Shown: in pieces, positions 9,801 to 24,200 of the stretch | How positions within the stretch are numbered: position 1 is the first letter of the stretch | Layout: each line of letters starts with the position of its first letter | NCBI GenBank assembly: GCA_949710005.1 | Contig: OX453276.1 | Location: 24,639,349-24,703,348 of the forward strand | Source: Ricordea florida | Taxonomy: Eukaryota > Cnidaria > Anthozoa > Corallimorpharia > Ricordeidae | Direction: 5' to 3' | Length of the DNA: 64,000 nucleotides | Position numbers and translations under genes: made by a program | The notes under the pieces: model-generated | Told to the model about the DNA's origin: nothing | The model's database searches: none | What the model saw: only the letters and a program-made list of their open reading frames with translations

Positions 9801-12210
9801 AAAACTCAAACACATGGTTTTCTCAATTTCTATCCTCGCACGGTAGTTATGGGGCTCCGCTCAGCGGCTCTTCGAGCCGCTGTGGAGCTCCGCTATTATG
9901 TTCGAACATAATAGTTATATCTGGTGAGCTATTCACTTGCATCTTTTTGCACATGCACTCTGGCTAGTTTGCACAAATGTAATTTTTCAAACAACGACCC
10001 CGCTGACCTTAACAAAATTCCATGCCTTTGGACTTTCCCTTGCGATCTCTTGGGCCTGATGCCCGCTAACTTCATAGGTAGTTACAAGTGCGATTTTCAT
10101 TGCGCTTGGCGAAGCGGCACAGCATGAAAATTGTAGCATGAGCAGTGCAACTGAGAAAAATTCTTCACCTGGTCATCATCGCCCTCCTTATAAGGAGACC
10201 TAAAATTTATGCAAGGTTTGATAATAACGACTCGAGAGGTGATTAGTCAGTTGTTAAAGGATGTTGGGAAGACTGATGTCTCAAGAGATCTTGGATCAAT
10301 TTAAGCATCTGGGCAATTGTGCACCTACCCCTCCCCTAACATTGACGCTAAGGGACGGACCATTAGAAAAGTGATGGGGGGGGGGGGGTGGGGAAAAAAA
10401 AAACAAAAAAAAATTCATGCAAGGGAAAATGCCAAGAAAAAAAATTCACGCAAAGAAGAAAGTAAAAAAAAATTCATGCAGAAGGAAGGTCCAATTGTGA
10501 CTTCTTCACAAGTAGAAAAAAAAATTCGTGCAAGCTGAAAATTCCCCACCCCCCCCCCCCCCACCCCAATCACTTTTCTAATGGTCCGTCCCTAACTTTT
10601 TTTAAACTAATTATAACTTGTTGGGTTAGGGGAGGGGAAGGTGCAAAGTTGCCCAGATATTTACATTGATCCAGATCTTTTCTTACCGTCTCCTCCGTAC
10701 AAACGATAAGCGTCTTTCTTTCCTGGAACTGTCACTTTGTCAATATCTTGGCTCAGTTTCATTCGCGCATCTCCGTTTAGTTCCACCAGCTGCAAAGATA
10801 GAAATATAAGGCATCTTTTGAGACGTTATGCTCTCAGACGATGATATGTTTCAACGTCTGATATTTCTTGTGCAAGAAGGATTCAGCGATGGCTCGACTA
10901 TTTGGTCCAAGATAAACATCTAATAGTAATCTCCTGTGATCCTAACATTACCCAGAATCGCTTTAAATACATCTGTAAACTATAGATCTTTATGCAATGG
11001 ACAGGGGACTATATTTCAATTAACTCCCAACATGACATTTCTTCCGTTTTCTGATTCTATTTCCGAAAGGACAGGTAGCTAAAGTTTAGAAAGCACTTAT
11101 CTAATACAACCCAGACTGTAGTAAGGTACTATTGCACAGTGTGGATGTAGATTTTTCATCTGTGAATCAAGCCATGCAGTTTGGCCAATTCTTGGACAGA
11201 TACCTGAACAGCACAGTAATGTGGTGATGGTTTTTAGACAAAGCAGTTCTAGCTACGACGAAGTTACTTAGAATTTCTTACAATAATGACTGTTGCAAAT
11301 GAATATATGAAAGACCATATATTTGAACTGCGGAGTAATATGTAGTGACATTAATTGATCATCGCAGTTATGTACACAACTTTAGCAGCTGTGAAATTTA
11401 AGCCTGAAAAAACTCAGGCCTGAAAAAACTCACCAGGCCTGAAAAAACTCAGGCCTGAACAGGATTCGGTATCGCGGAGGTCATGGGTTCGAATCCCGTT
11501 CATGGCCTGAGTTTTTTTCAGGCTTAAATTTCACAGCTGCTTTGAGCTGCGATGATCAATTAATGTCATTAAATAATGACTGTGGTTGTTAATTCCTAGT
11601 TGCCATGATAACATTCACAAATAAACAAATCTAGGACATTGTCGAAAGAACAAGTTACCTTAAAAACACATCCGAGGGCAGGCTGCTTTTGACATGTAAC
11701 AAGGTGAGTACCAATACCAAATGAATCAATAGAATGACCCTGAAAAGAACCACGAGAAAACGCTTTCTGACACTGAACTCACACAGGGCCCATCAGTAAA
11801 CACATTAATTTGACCACATACAATCACTTATTCACTCTTCATATTGGGGCTGACCGTGATGCTAAAACTCTATACAAGTAACTACAGAGGTGATGAATTT
11901 GTTTCTTCTCTTTACACAACACAGCCAATAAGGTATTGATGGGGGCGCAGGGTTGGCGCAGAAGTGAGAGAGCTCGCCTTCCATCAATGTGGTCCGGGTA
12001 CGATTCCCGTCACCGGCGTCATATGTGGGCTGAGTTTGCTGGTTCTCTACTCTGTTCCAAGAGGTTCTTCTCCGGGTACTCTGGTTTTCCCCTCTCCACA
12101 AGAACCAACATTTTTATTTAATTTAATATTATTTGATTTCATTTCATTTGTGTTTTACAGGGTCCCCAATTAGTACATCAGTGCTAGATACAATTGACAC
12201 TGAAAGAAAG

Positions 12211-12254
<44 letters not shown>

Positions 12255-15200
12255 CATTAATAATAATACTTCTATTGTTATTATTATTTTATTTTCTTCT
12301 TTATCTCACCTTTATTTCTTTCTATCCTTAACAACAAGAAAATGTAGATTGCTTGGTTTTAGTTCTCTTACTATGCGTACTGTGTCCATTAATAGAAGTA
12401 CAATTTATTTGCAAAAAACAGATTGGCTTTCGCATGGGACAAAAACAAACTTGTTAACGAAAAATTCTTTAAACTTAGACTGGGTTCAAACGTCACATTT
12501 CCCATCGAATTTAATCCAAGAAACAAATTCATGTGCAATGCAATCCTTGAGGCATTTAATTCGATAGTTTTAGTTTCCCAGAATCTGCAACTGAAACAGG
12601 TAAAGTTGGTTCATATTCGACACAAGCTTCATAAGATCACATTTGACATGTGCCAAATATAATGTACACTACAGCATAATTAATTGAAGAGATGACTACA
12701 GGTTAACGCAGTTTTTAGCAGTTGCGGTTAAGCCTGAAAAAAAAAACAAACAAAACAAAAAACAAACAACAACAACAAACCAAAAACAAAACAAAACAAA
12801 AAACAACAATAAAAAAAACACACACACATACAAAAAGGCTGGAAAGGGGCTCGAACCCAGACCCTGCGAATACAAATTCGATGCTCTACCAGCTGGGTTA
12901 CTCAGCAATCTCCGCTGGGAGTGAGTCAGCGGTAGATGTTGTGGTTCATTTTTTCCTTGGTTTTAATTTTCTTTTCCATTGTTTTTTGGTATGGTAACGT
13001 ATGATAATGAGATTGAAACAAGGGAAAACAAAATTTAAAGCAAGAATAAAATTGAACTACAACATATATACTCGTGTAGGGAATGATAGCAAAAATCTGA
13101 GTCTCTAAACCATAGATTTGCTAAAAATGGAGTTAGCACTGCGAGGTCAAGTCTTCGACTTCGGTTTCAACCGCAGTACAAATTTATCATTTCATATGTA
13201 CTCCAGTTGTTAATTGTTAATGTAAATTCTTAGTTTGCAAGCTGACCTGTTGGTTGAGTGAGAACAGCGTATCTTCATTGATGTCATTACTGGCCACAAT
13301 CTTCAATTTACTAAACCACGGTAAACCAAACCTTTAACAAAAACACAAGCATACAATCAATACAGGTTATTCACTAAAATGACCTATAATTTGACTGGGC
13401 AACTTAACGAGTGTTGACGAAAATTCACAACACATTCAAATTCAAAAGAGAAACGAACGCAAATGCGCTGTAAAGCGGGCGGCCATGTTGATTGTGAAAC
13501 CGCTGAAGCAATCCAATAAGGTCTCGTTTTAGTGCGCTTTCGTACTCTAAAGCGCCTATTAAGAGCTAGAACAAAAACGTCAGAGTGTCATATTTTAGTC
13601 TCTGCAACTTTGTTACGATAACTTCGCGATTTGATGGTACTTTCATTTATTGGAAAGACTAAACAAAATTTGACAGAAACCAGATGATCTGAATGAGCGA
13701 GAAATATAATGGATAAACACTTGGTAACAACAATCATGGCAATTAACTCTGGTGAAACGAACTGGACCATGTGCGCTATTTATCCTGGATACATGATACA
13801 CTCACATCTGACGTAACCGTAAACCGCTGACGAGAAAAAAAAATAAAACTACATTCGAAGCTCTACTTGCGACCACTCTCGTAAGCGATCAGCTCTAGTT
13901 ATGACCACTTTTATGAAATGTCGTTTATACTGTCAATTTAACTCTGTAATGAAAAGCTCTCGTATGCGACCAGTGCCTATTCATTCCATGGTCGTTACAA
14001 CAGCACGCTCTTGTTAACGACCATCTTCAGTTACGAACACTTTCTAGAATTCCCGAGGTGGCCTCTTCAATACGAGAGTTTTGACTGTACTGTAAGAACT
14101 GACACAATGAGTCTGCACTAATTACTCTTGCTTTTTTCTGTTACTCTAAAAGAAAACCAAAATGATCAGGTGGCGCATCAAAGCGCACTATATAAACGCA
14201 AATGGGGGCCATATAATAGACTCTGATTATTCAAGTACCGAAAGAGAATTATTCTTCATCACTCGAAGAGAAATTTCGTATCTTCACACGGCCATGTAAT
14301 AATAATAATTCACATGAAAAAAAGAAGTTCCTCAATTTGGATTGGCTAAGAGCAGTGCAGTTCAAGTGTAACGCCAGTGCAAAAAAGTGTAATACAAGTC
14401 CGAATTACAAATAACTTTCCTCTTTTATTGCATGTATAATTATTAACAAGTAATCCTACGGATTTCACGTTCCATTTGGAATTTGTTTGCACTCGTGAGT
14501 TTTGAAAAAGCTCAAATTGCACTCTCCAAAGTGGCTCGTGCAATTTGAGCGTTTTGATTAACTCACTTGTGCAAATAAATCACAAATTACACACGAAACC
14601 GTATGACTGCACGTACCATTACAGAAAAGCAATCAGTGTTGTACTTACACTTCAGCCACTCTTTCAAACGATTTTCTGATTTGTAAAGATATGTACGCTA
14701 AGTCTCCCGAATCAAGGCGGATTCCTTGTGCTTTATAGCCAAACTCATCCAAAGCTAAAGCAACAGCACAAAAGCACGGGATTCCACTCCTTCAAGATAA
14801 AACACAACATCTAGCAATTTCGCTTATAGATGTATATGCTGTGGTTCCATTTTATCCTTGGTTCAAATTTTATTTTCCTTCTTTGTTTCAAACTTATTAG
14901 GGACCGGTCATTATTTATGTGGGGGGGGGGGGGGGGGGGGAGGGTGGGGGGGAAATCATGGGGTGGGCCAGGCCTATTTTTTTTAGAGAAAAGGGGTTGG
15001 CCAAAAGAGAATTTCACGATGATTGGGGGTGAAAGCGAAAGTGAATCAGATGATGACAGTCATACTGTAACAATACAAGAAGGCACATCAACAAGAAGTG
15101 GCCGCAGAGTAGGACACTGGTCCACAAGATATGCTGATTTCGTTCAGTGAACAGGAACTCCTTATAGAGGTATAGATTGAAGGGGGCTGGGGGTGGGTCA

Positions 15201-18200
15201 CCTCTTAAATAAAGTTATATGGGGGTGGGTCAAGAATTAACTAATGGGCTTAAAGGGGTGGGTCACGCTTTTTCTTTCATGCTAAAACAAAAAAAACACC
15301 CCCCCCCCCCCACACACATAAATAATGACCGGTCCGTTATCATCAAATTTCCATAACCAAAATAAAAGAGACCCATATTTGAACCAAGGATATTAAATAG
15401 ATTTAGGCAAGCCTAAAAGCGGAGCTCCTCACACAGTCCCTCCAAAAATGCTTGAAAACTTGTAGAAAGAACTCAGCTAGTAGTTGGAAAAGGCCGGTTC
15501 TGGGACAATTTGATTTTTTGGGCGTGGTCGATTTTTGATGTTACGATTTTTTTGCGAATTCGTGGTTTTGGGTGTGGTCGATTTTGTCAGATGGGCGTGG
15601 TCAAAAGTTTGTGCATAATTAATTGGGTCGAGTCGAGTTTGACTTGTTTGATTTTCGATCGATGACTTTTTTCGTCGAGTGTCGATTTTTTCGTTTGGAT
15701 CGTCGATGTCCTTTGGGGGGTGGGGTGGGGGGTCGATTTGTTAAAGTGGGATTTTGGGTCGAGGCTGGTACCGATTGGCATACGATTGCGAAATGTTTTA
15801 CTGGTACCGTCAGGCATACTTGAACGAAATGTCAAACGAAATGGCTTACATGGATGACATTAACATGCCAACGTTATTCAGCTTTCTCTATGACAACGTG
15901 GACTGTTTAGGAGTTTATGATTTTCTGGAAAAGAACAAATCAAGTATATTACGTAGGGTGACTAGTTTCAACCAGTGTTTGGTCGGGAAGGTTAGTCTTA
16001 CATTTACCATGGCTTATTTTCCTATTGACGACAACGAGATTGTTTGTGAATTTTCGAAAGACTTTGACAAGTTGTGTGTCAAGGACATCGCCGAGGACTT
16101 ATGTAAGGGCGCGGAAGATTTAGCTCTGTTTGGTATGATGGACGCTGACCTTGAACGGCCATATTCTGTCGATGACCTTCTTATCGGAGATCTTGTAGTT
16201 AACGTGTACACAAGTTTCAAAGACGAGTTGTTGCATGAGGCTTGGAAGGTCCAGCACAGACGTATTTTCCGAAATGAAATTTGGGTAGAACTAATGTCTG
16301 TAGCATGGCATCCAAGTAGGTTTGTATATTGGTGTCTTGATGTGGAAGAGTTTCAAGAGGTGAAGGAGCGTTGGGGGGCTCATTGGTAATCATGCATGAT
16401 ATTTTTGTAACATGGATCGTGTTACAAAAAAAAAAGTTGTATTAGAGGGGTCTGGTGAGAGTAGTAGCTTACATTCACGATGGGCAAGATGAAAAACAAG
16501 ATCGTTAAGAAGAGGAGAAAGTCATTCAGAAAGATAAGTAGAGGAATGGTTAGGGAAAAACATAAACCAATACATTGGAGGAGGTGGGAAGACTTTATTC
16601 ATTTATGTCCACGTATTGTTGACGTTGCGTATTTAATGTGCATATTTTATCTTGATTATTTTGAATCCCATCAAAAAGTGTTTGTTGACTCTATCAAAGC
16701 AGAACTATTGTATGAATCCAATAAAAGAATCCACAAACGTACTTTCTACAGAGATCTATATGATGATTTGATGCCTGTGGCGTGGCATCCAGATAGGTTT
16801 CTGGACTGGTGTGTTGACATTGAAGAGTTGAAGTTTTTGAAAGAGCTCTGGGTGAGTTGAGTGTGATCGTAGAGGATCGTGTTACAAAAGTGTAATTGAT
16901 GGTCGATGGTTGTACTGTGGCGGTATATACACAATGGATTGTGCTCAAGCAAAACCAAGAAACCAATGTCCACATGGCAGACGGAAGTATTATTGTAAAG
17001 AGTGTGGCGGTGGCGGGATTTGTCAACATGGTAGAACAAAATATCATTGTAAAGAGTGCGGTGGTGCAGGTATCTGCCTACATGGTCGACAAAAGCATCA
17101 CTGTAAAGAGTGTGGTGTAAGGTTTTGTCAACATGGTAGAACAAAATATGTTTGTAAAGAGTGTGGTGGTCGAGGGATTTGTCAACATGATAGGCAGAGA
17201 AATCATTGTAAAGTGTGTAGCCCTCATCGTTATTGTAAACATGGTAGAATTAAGACTAATAATAAGAAATGGATGTGTCATTTGTGTAGTGGAGAGTATA
17301 TTTGCCGTCATGTTAAGCTACGAAGGGATTGTGAAAAGTGTGGGCCTTTGTGAGGTATCCAAAGACATTTGTAACGCGCTTCACGTTACAAAAGTTCACT
17401 TAATCATTAGACATAAACGACTATAACCTCTCTCTTGTATTTCCTAGCCAACTTAATAGCGGATTTGGTACCTGGTGAGTAAATACAAGAAGGCAAGGCC
17501 AATACATGCGTTGCACACTCCATAATCGCTCTATTGCGAATTGGCCCAGCCGCCTTGCCATAATAGTCCCATTGAGGTTCAAACGCTTTGAATGGGATCT
17601 CCTTTTCAGTGGCAAAATCCATGGCCAGTTCATCAACTCCTTCTGCACCCCCAGACACAATCAATTGTATGTCTGAGAGATCCAGCTTCCATTTCTTGAG
17701 GGCTTTGCTTATTTGCTCTTTCAAGAAGAACATGTCATTGAAGTATCTACTGCCAACGATTGCCAATGATGCCATGATTTGCGAGGCCATGATCTATGGA
17801 TTGGCAATTTCAATTTTTATCTGAAGAGCATCCAAGCGGCAATTCCAACTCCAATGATTAACAGTATCAGGTTGGTTTCATGATTAGTATTTGTTTCTTC
17901 TTTGATTTCAGGGCGAGGATGAATCGTTGGTGTTGTTGTTGAACGTTTAGTCTCTACAATTGCATGTGGCAACTTGACCGTTGAAGACCCCAGATTATGG
18001 TTGATCCCCACAGTCTTAGTCTCCAGGTTTATGTTTGTGTTGATGCCAAATTTCATCTCATCTGTGGCCTTCATGAGGTTGTTGTTATACCCGATCACAC
18101 TCTCTGTGTTTATGATCATGTTACTGGGCATCAACCACACTCCAGGAGCAATGGCCAAATCAAGTCTTAATTTAGCCTCTTGAGTGGCCAGTTGGTACCT

Positions 18201-21200
18201 TTGGATTGAACTCGAAATGTCGTTCTCGATCACACTACTCTCAAACAGGGCCAAGAATTCTTGTTGAGTTTCGATCGCTCCACCACCAGTGCCCACAATC
18301 GAGTTTCTAGTGTTGACTTGAGCTCCCAATACGCAGTAAACAAAGGCTTCAGCGGATCGATTCAACCTGCCAAGTCCAGCTTTAGTGAGTCCATAGCCAC
18401 TCGTTGGTATGAACCAAGCATACTTGTAATCAGCAAAGTCATCATTACGGATGAATGAGATGAGGTCACCCTTTTCCTTCTTACCCCCATCATCAGCGAA
18501 TTTGCCACCTTCACCAGGCCATTGGTCAGCTCCATCGTCATAGTTTCTTACCATATGGACGTTTTGGTATCCTCCACCTACTCCATGGTATCCAGCCCAT
18601 AATCGATGAATATGTCACCCAAACCCCCGTTTCGTCCACCTTTCCATCTGAAATCAGAGTTGGTTGAGATGCCAAATTCAGCGCACAATCGTTGATAAGC
18701 GACCTTGCTGTAAGGGTTGTTGTTGATTACAAAGGGTTGTTCATCAGGCAGTGGAAGACTCAGTTCATACAATATTCGTCTTATGGTGAAATATACATGA
18801 AACTTGATGAAGCTACTCACGACTTTGGGGTAGTTGAGGCTCTCGAAGGGACTTATCCCACAGCCAGAGGTCGCACACCACACTGCAAAGTTCAGTTGTT
18901 GTGGCCAGTAGTTCATGTCGGGGGCGTTCAACCACTTTCGACTTTGCTTACCAAACTTGAAAGTTACAACTTGGGAGGTGAAAACATTACGCATCTTGGC
19001 GGTGAATTTTTTTGTGTTGGACACGTATATGTCCAGCGAGGTCAGCATGTTTGTGGTGTTATTGGTGGGGCTGTCAAAGTCAACGGCGGGTATCGGGTAG
19101 TATCGTTTGGTCATGGTTAAGCTTGGTGAGAATGAGTTCAGTGTGCCATCATCGGCCAGTCCAAGATCAATCAAGAGTCGCGATTTCAAACTTGGTTGCA
19201 TCCCATCAGTCCATGTCTTGCCAGTGGTGTCATCATAGGACATGACTGTCATACTGTTATGTTTCCATCTAATGTAACCTCCATATTGATCGTTCACAAA
19301 TTTGAATTGGTCAAGGTCAGCCTTTGGATACTTGTTTCTGAAGTCACCGAGTAAGCCCATCTTCTATCCAGAATTTGGGTAGAAGGGGTCAAACTTTTAA
19401 GCTAGTATTTGTTTTGCTCGTATATGATAGTTATGGCCCTCCTTTTAGTTCTTTGAGGATTTCTTCGCGTACTCTCTGTCTCAATACCAATGGGTCCTCC
19501 CCACTCACATTTTTTTGAGCCTTAGCCCGTATCTCAGCCTTGAGCTTTTCGAATTTCTTGAGTTCGTCCATGATCAACGAGAATTCTGAGTCAGAGATCG
19601 TATTGTCACGAAGGGCTTTGGAAACCAGGTCTTCAATGGTGTTTATCTTGGATCTGGCCAGTGTGATGGTGTTTTGATGCTTCACAGCTTTCTGGGACAG
19701 TCTCTTGGATATTTGTTGACATGCTATGGAGGCGCACACAAATACACCACTCACCACACCCAACGGTACAGATGCGACGATTCCGACACCACTAAGCGAT
19801 GTGCCCAATCCACCAGCCGCCAAAATGCAAGACATTATACCACAGGTCGAGCTTACATTCATGAGTGTGCCCTTGGATCGGCTGTATTTTTTGAGTACTG
19901 TCTCGTAGTGGTTTAATTCAGACTTTAGCTTGTTCAAGGCATCACAACATTGTTGAAGCCTGAATGATGGTCCATCAGTGGGAGGTGCAGTGGCTTCCAA
20001 GTTAGGGTAAATCGCCTTATATGCTTCCATTTTGGACTGAACATCACTTACTTTTAAGATGTTATCTGAATCGTAAACTCAATGTGATGGGAGAACCCTT
20101 CAGATCAAGTTTCTTCCATCCAATGTCGAGGATGCTTAAGTCGAAGTGGTTTATGGGGCTCGTATGTTTTTGAACTGGCATGGCCGGGTAATCCTGTGAT
20201 GGTATGTTGGCAAGGAGGTGGGAAGGCGAGAGTTTCACGAGTTCTCCATACGGAGTCTCATTCACATATGACGACTTATTGTCCACTAGACTACACAAAA
20301 GTCTCAGCGGCTCCTTAATCTGTATGTTTATGGGGTACAGCTTTCCAGGGGTTACGGTTTCAGGCACCCCAAGAGCAACTTGGAGACCTCTTGTGAGTTT
20401 AATGTTGAAACTCTTGTTGGAGTACAGGTAATCAACGGTGTCAGCCTCAACGATCGACAGCTTGGCGTTATCCGTATCTTTCAGAAAGATTGCATGTATG
20501 CCACGTAGAGAGTATGTACCGGGTTGAACTATTATGATGGCTTGATTATCCTCTTTGAGAAAGCCCTCTCGATTCTTGAAGTTGACCAATCGTTTGGGTA
20601 CAATACAGTCGAGGAGTTGGATCTCCCGAACCTCTTCCAATGGGGGATCCAAATACACTCTGGCTTCAGACTCGTACATAGTAATGCTCAACATGTTGTT
20701 TGATTACTTCTTCGCCATCTTTAAACGTCTATAGTCAGCCTCTGAGAGGAATCGAGTTTTGATGATGCCACAGCTGGAACATTTACACTTCATCATTAGC
20801 CTTCCTTTGGCTGTTTTGGCAAAGGTTTCACTACCAGGTACACAATCAGTCAGCTTTTTTTCTTTGACGCAATAGCTTTTCATTTGATTCATTTACGTTT
20901 CCTTTTTAACTCTTCTATGAACCAAAGCACAACTGCCATTATTAACAGCCAAGCATGTTTCCCCAGGAATGAGACGACCTCTCCAGCAGTCTTGAACAGA
21001 AAGCTTACAATAGCGCCCACCATCCCAGGCAGCAATTCGCCAAGTTTCTTCCCAAGGGTTTTTAGTCCATCACCAACACCCTTGCCCAATCTTGAGAGCC
21101 CTTTGGAGAGGTTGGAGACTATGACACCAATGACCACTCCAACGGCACTCATGACAGCAAAGACTGTGAATCCGTATTTCTTGAAGACGGCCTTTACACG

Positions 21201-24200
21201 ATCCCGCAATGACATTCGTTCCTGTATCTCTTCATTCTCACCCTCCAAATTGGCTATCTCCTCCTCCTGCTCACCGATTTCTCTCTCCAGAGTCTCTATG
21301 TTACTTTCTTCTTCTGGGGTCTTCAGCGGCTTATCTCTTTGGAATCTTAGCGTCTCCTTCATTTTGGTGAGCAATCCCTTTTTCTCAGCGATCACACCAT
21401 CATTGGCTTCCACAACTTCTTCTGCTCTTGGGCCTAGACTGTTTTTGATGGTGTCCGGCAATCCATCATTCAATTCATCATCACCTTTGAATAACACGTA
21501 AGGTTTTGATCCTTTCCTCATCAATTTGACGACTACTTGTTTGAATTGATTCAGCCTGGCTGTAAACTTGGACGTATCAACTTTGGGGAATCTTGATCTA
21601 ATCTTGGCCCAGGCTTCCTCTTGTTCTATTTCCATCTCCCCAATCAATAAGGGCCGAGTTTCATCAATACCACCGAAAGAGGTTTCCTCCTCTTCATCAT
21701 CAGGGAGACGAGTGGTGGATGTCTTTGTGATTGGGCTCAAGTAAATTGTATCATCCCCATCATCACCATCACCTGCCTCATTTAGTGTAGTCGGATCCAA
21801 ATCGGGATCATAAGCAGTTGCCATATTTGAAGTTGAATATGGCAGCTTTCTAAATTGATTTCAAAAGTCTCGTATGTTCATATCGTTTGGGTCCCACACT
21901 TCATCGCGGAAACCAGTCTTTGAATTACAGTCCGGGATCTTTCTAATTATAGCAAGGGGTAAAACGCGTTGTCTGAGTTCACTCTTGGCAATGGCTATAG
22001 GATTGAAATCAAATGGCCAGTCTATCACTGGTTTACTGCCCATCTTCAATTGCTCAGCCCTGAACCCTATCAAACGAACATATTCATGGATTGTTACTAT
22101 GTCACTCATTATATCCACTTGCTGGCAATGTATCCCAAGGCTAACATCCCACCAGAAACATAAACCATTTCTCCAGTCTTTTGATCTGAATTGGGTCGGT
22201 AATAGTCTGAGAATTTGGGGGGATTGCCCATTTGGTTGTACAATCTCAGCGCTTCATCCGTCTTTGATATGTTCTCAGAGGCTTGATTCTCATCACCCTT
22301 CCTACGATTTTCAAAGTCAATATAAGCCATTCGTTTCTTTTGATAAGCAGCATAGTCTTTCTGGTACTTCTCCATGGCTTTGTCGTGCCTTTCCCTTTCA
22401 AGTTGGAGATCGGTCGAAGACGAGCCGCTAATGACCTTTGCTAAATAATTTCCACCAATGAAGGCGGTTGCATTGAGGACTGCCCCTCCAAGCATGATTG
22501 CTATAGTCGCCATTTATCCATTTGTTGTCCTACTTCTTAAACAATTTCGAGCCTGTGTATAATGCGATCAATGTCAACACTCCAAACGTAAATGATACTA
22601 ATAGGTGTGGGCCTCGTCGTGGTGGCTGTTGTGGTGATTTTGACGACTTTGATTGGTTTTCACGCTTCTTAACATAATCTTCATATTCCTTTCTGAATTC
22701 TGGATCACGACATTTCAACTCTGCCAAAAGGAAATCAAAATACTTAGGCTCATTCTCCTTAAGTCCAGCAACATAAGTATCCTCCAACCTTTCATATGCA
22801 TACCATTGCATAAGCTCTTTAGGATCCTTAATCATATCTGTTACTTCATAAAAGCCATCCTGGTCTTTTCCTTTGTTCCAGAAATAATCATTCCTAGACA
22901 CAAAATCAAGTAATGATGATCTAACGTGGTGTATAAAAGCTTGTTTATGATCCCTATCCGCAAAATACAGTGTTTGTTTTAATTTATCATCTCCAGGCAT
23001 GTTCAAAGACTTGTGGGTAGTATCTTCTGATCCTCTAAATAGGTTTTGACATACATAGCTATAGTCAGCACAAGCACCCATTTGCCATAGTTCATTGGGA
23101 GACTGGTCGATGGGTCACCGATGAATGATTCCTTGAGAACCTTTTTAGCCAGCCAGCCCATCCCAGCCGACAATCCAACGAGCACTGCAGAGCCAGTAAC
23201 TGTCTTTACGAGCTTATTCTCTGCCATTTTGAATCATAACACATCATCTTTTAAACCGGTTTCCTCTGCTTTGGTGGCCACGGGCTGACTTTCTGTGACT
23301 TTGGGCTGTGATGGTTTCGATTTCAATGTAATGGGCGGAAAATGCAAGTCAGGTATCCTGTCTCGATAGTTGTTCCATAGTCCATAGACGGCGAGGCCAA
23401 TTGCACCTATGGCTAGAAAAATAGTTTGGGACGGCATCCAATCACCTCTCCCACCACCAGAACTACCCTTATTCTCTTCCTTTTCACTCTCTTTCTTCTC
23501 CCTTTCCTCTTCACGTTTCAAAGCCTCTCTGGCCCTCTTGTTCTTTTCCGATAACGTTTTACCAGCCTGAACTCGCTTGGGGTCTTTGACCTTGGTTTTG
23601 ACAGAAGGTTCTCTAGTGATTTGCTCAACCTGACTTGTTTCTTCAGACATACTGTCGTTGTGAGTTAATCTACTCTAAGCTTTAAGTCTCCTAGTATGGT
23701 ATATACTAGGAAACTAAACATTTATACTAAAAGATTAGTAACCAAGCTGTGGTTGCAATTACAGTTGCAGTTGCTAATATTTTCACTAGATTAGTCTTTG
23801 GCGCTGACAGATTTGAAAACACTTCCTTCCCATCTCTAAAATGTACATACTTTACTTCATTCTCACTCAATTCAAAGCGAAAAAATATACCGTTATCATT
23901 TACAATCACATAGGCAAAATTCAATCTACTATCATTTCTCATCTTTACAACTACATTGGTTAATGCTTTTGCTAGATTAGTACAATTACAAGTCTTCACT
24001 TCCTCAATATCTTCCGTAAACAAGTATATGCGTATATCCCCATTATCCTGCTTCTTGAGAGCACCATATGCGACTTTCTTGTTGTTTCTTTCAACACCAG
24101 ACTCTTTAGTCTGCACTTCTTGTTCAGACATGTTGTGAGTTAATCTACTGTTAGCTTTAAGTCTCCTAGTAAGTGTTATACTAGGAGAGTAAAAGATTTC

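Noticed and set aside
12838..12912. Functional tRNA gene
   Set aside because: A and B boxes are present but stems are imperfect and an A-rich run adjoins; treated as SINE remnant. The same holds for 42,735-42,820 and 63,214-63,304.
15623..15823. Similar ORFs in both Polinton terminal repeats (also 34349-34537)
   Set aside because: They match because the repeats match; no ATG start, no conservation argument and strong base skew.
18594..18598. Programmed frameshift as the established explanation
   Set aside because: The element B homologue is unbroken at this place and no slippery heptamer is evident; kept only as a possibility in the findings.
18692..19245. Plus-strand ORFs of 60-142 aa
   Set aside because: Opposite-strand shadows of the well-conserved 540-aa-type gene.
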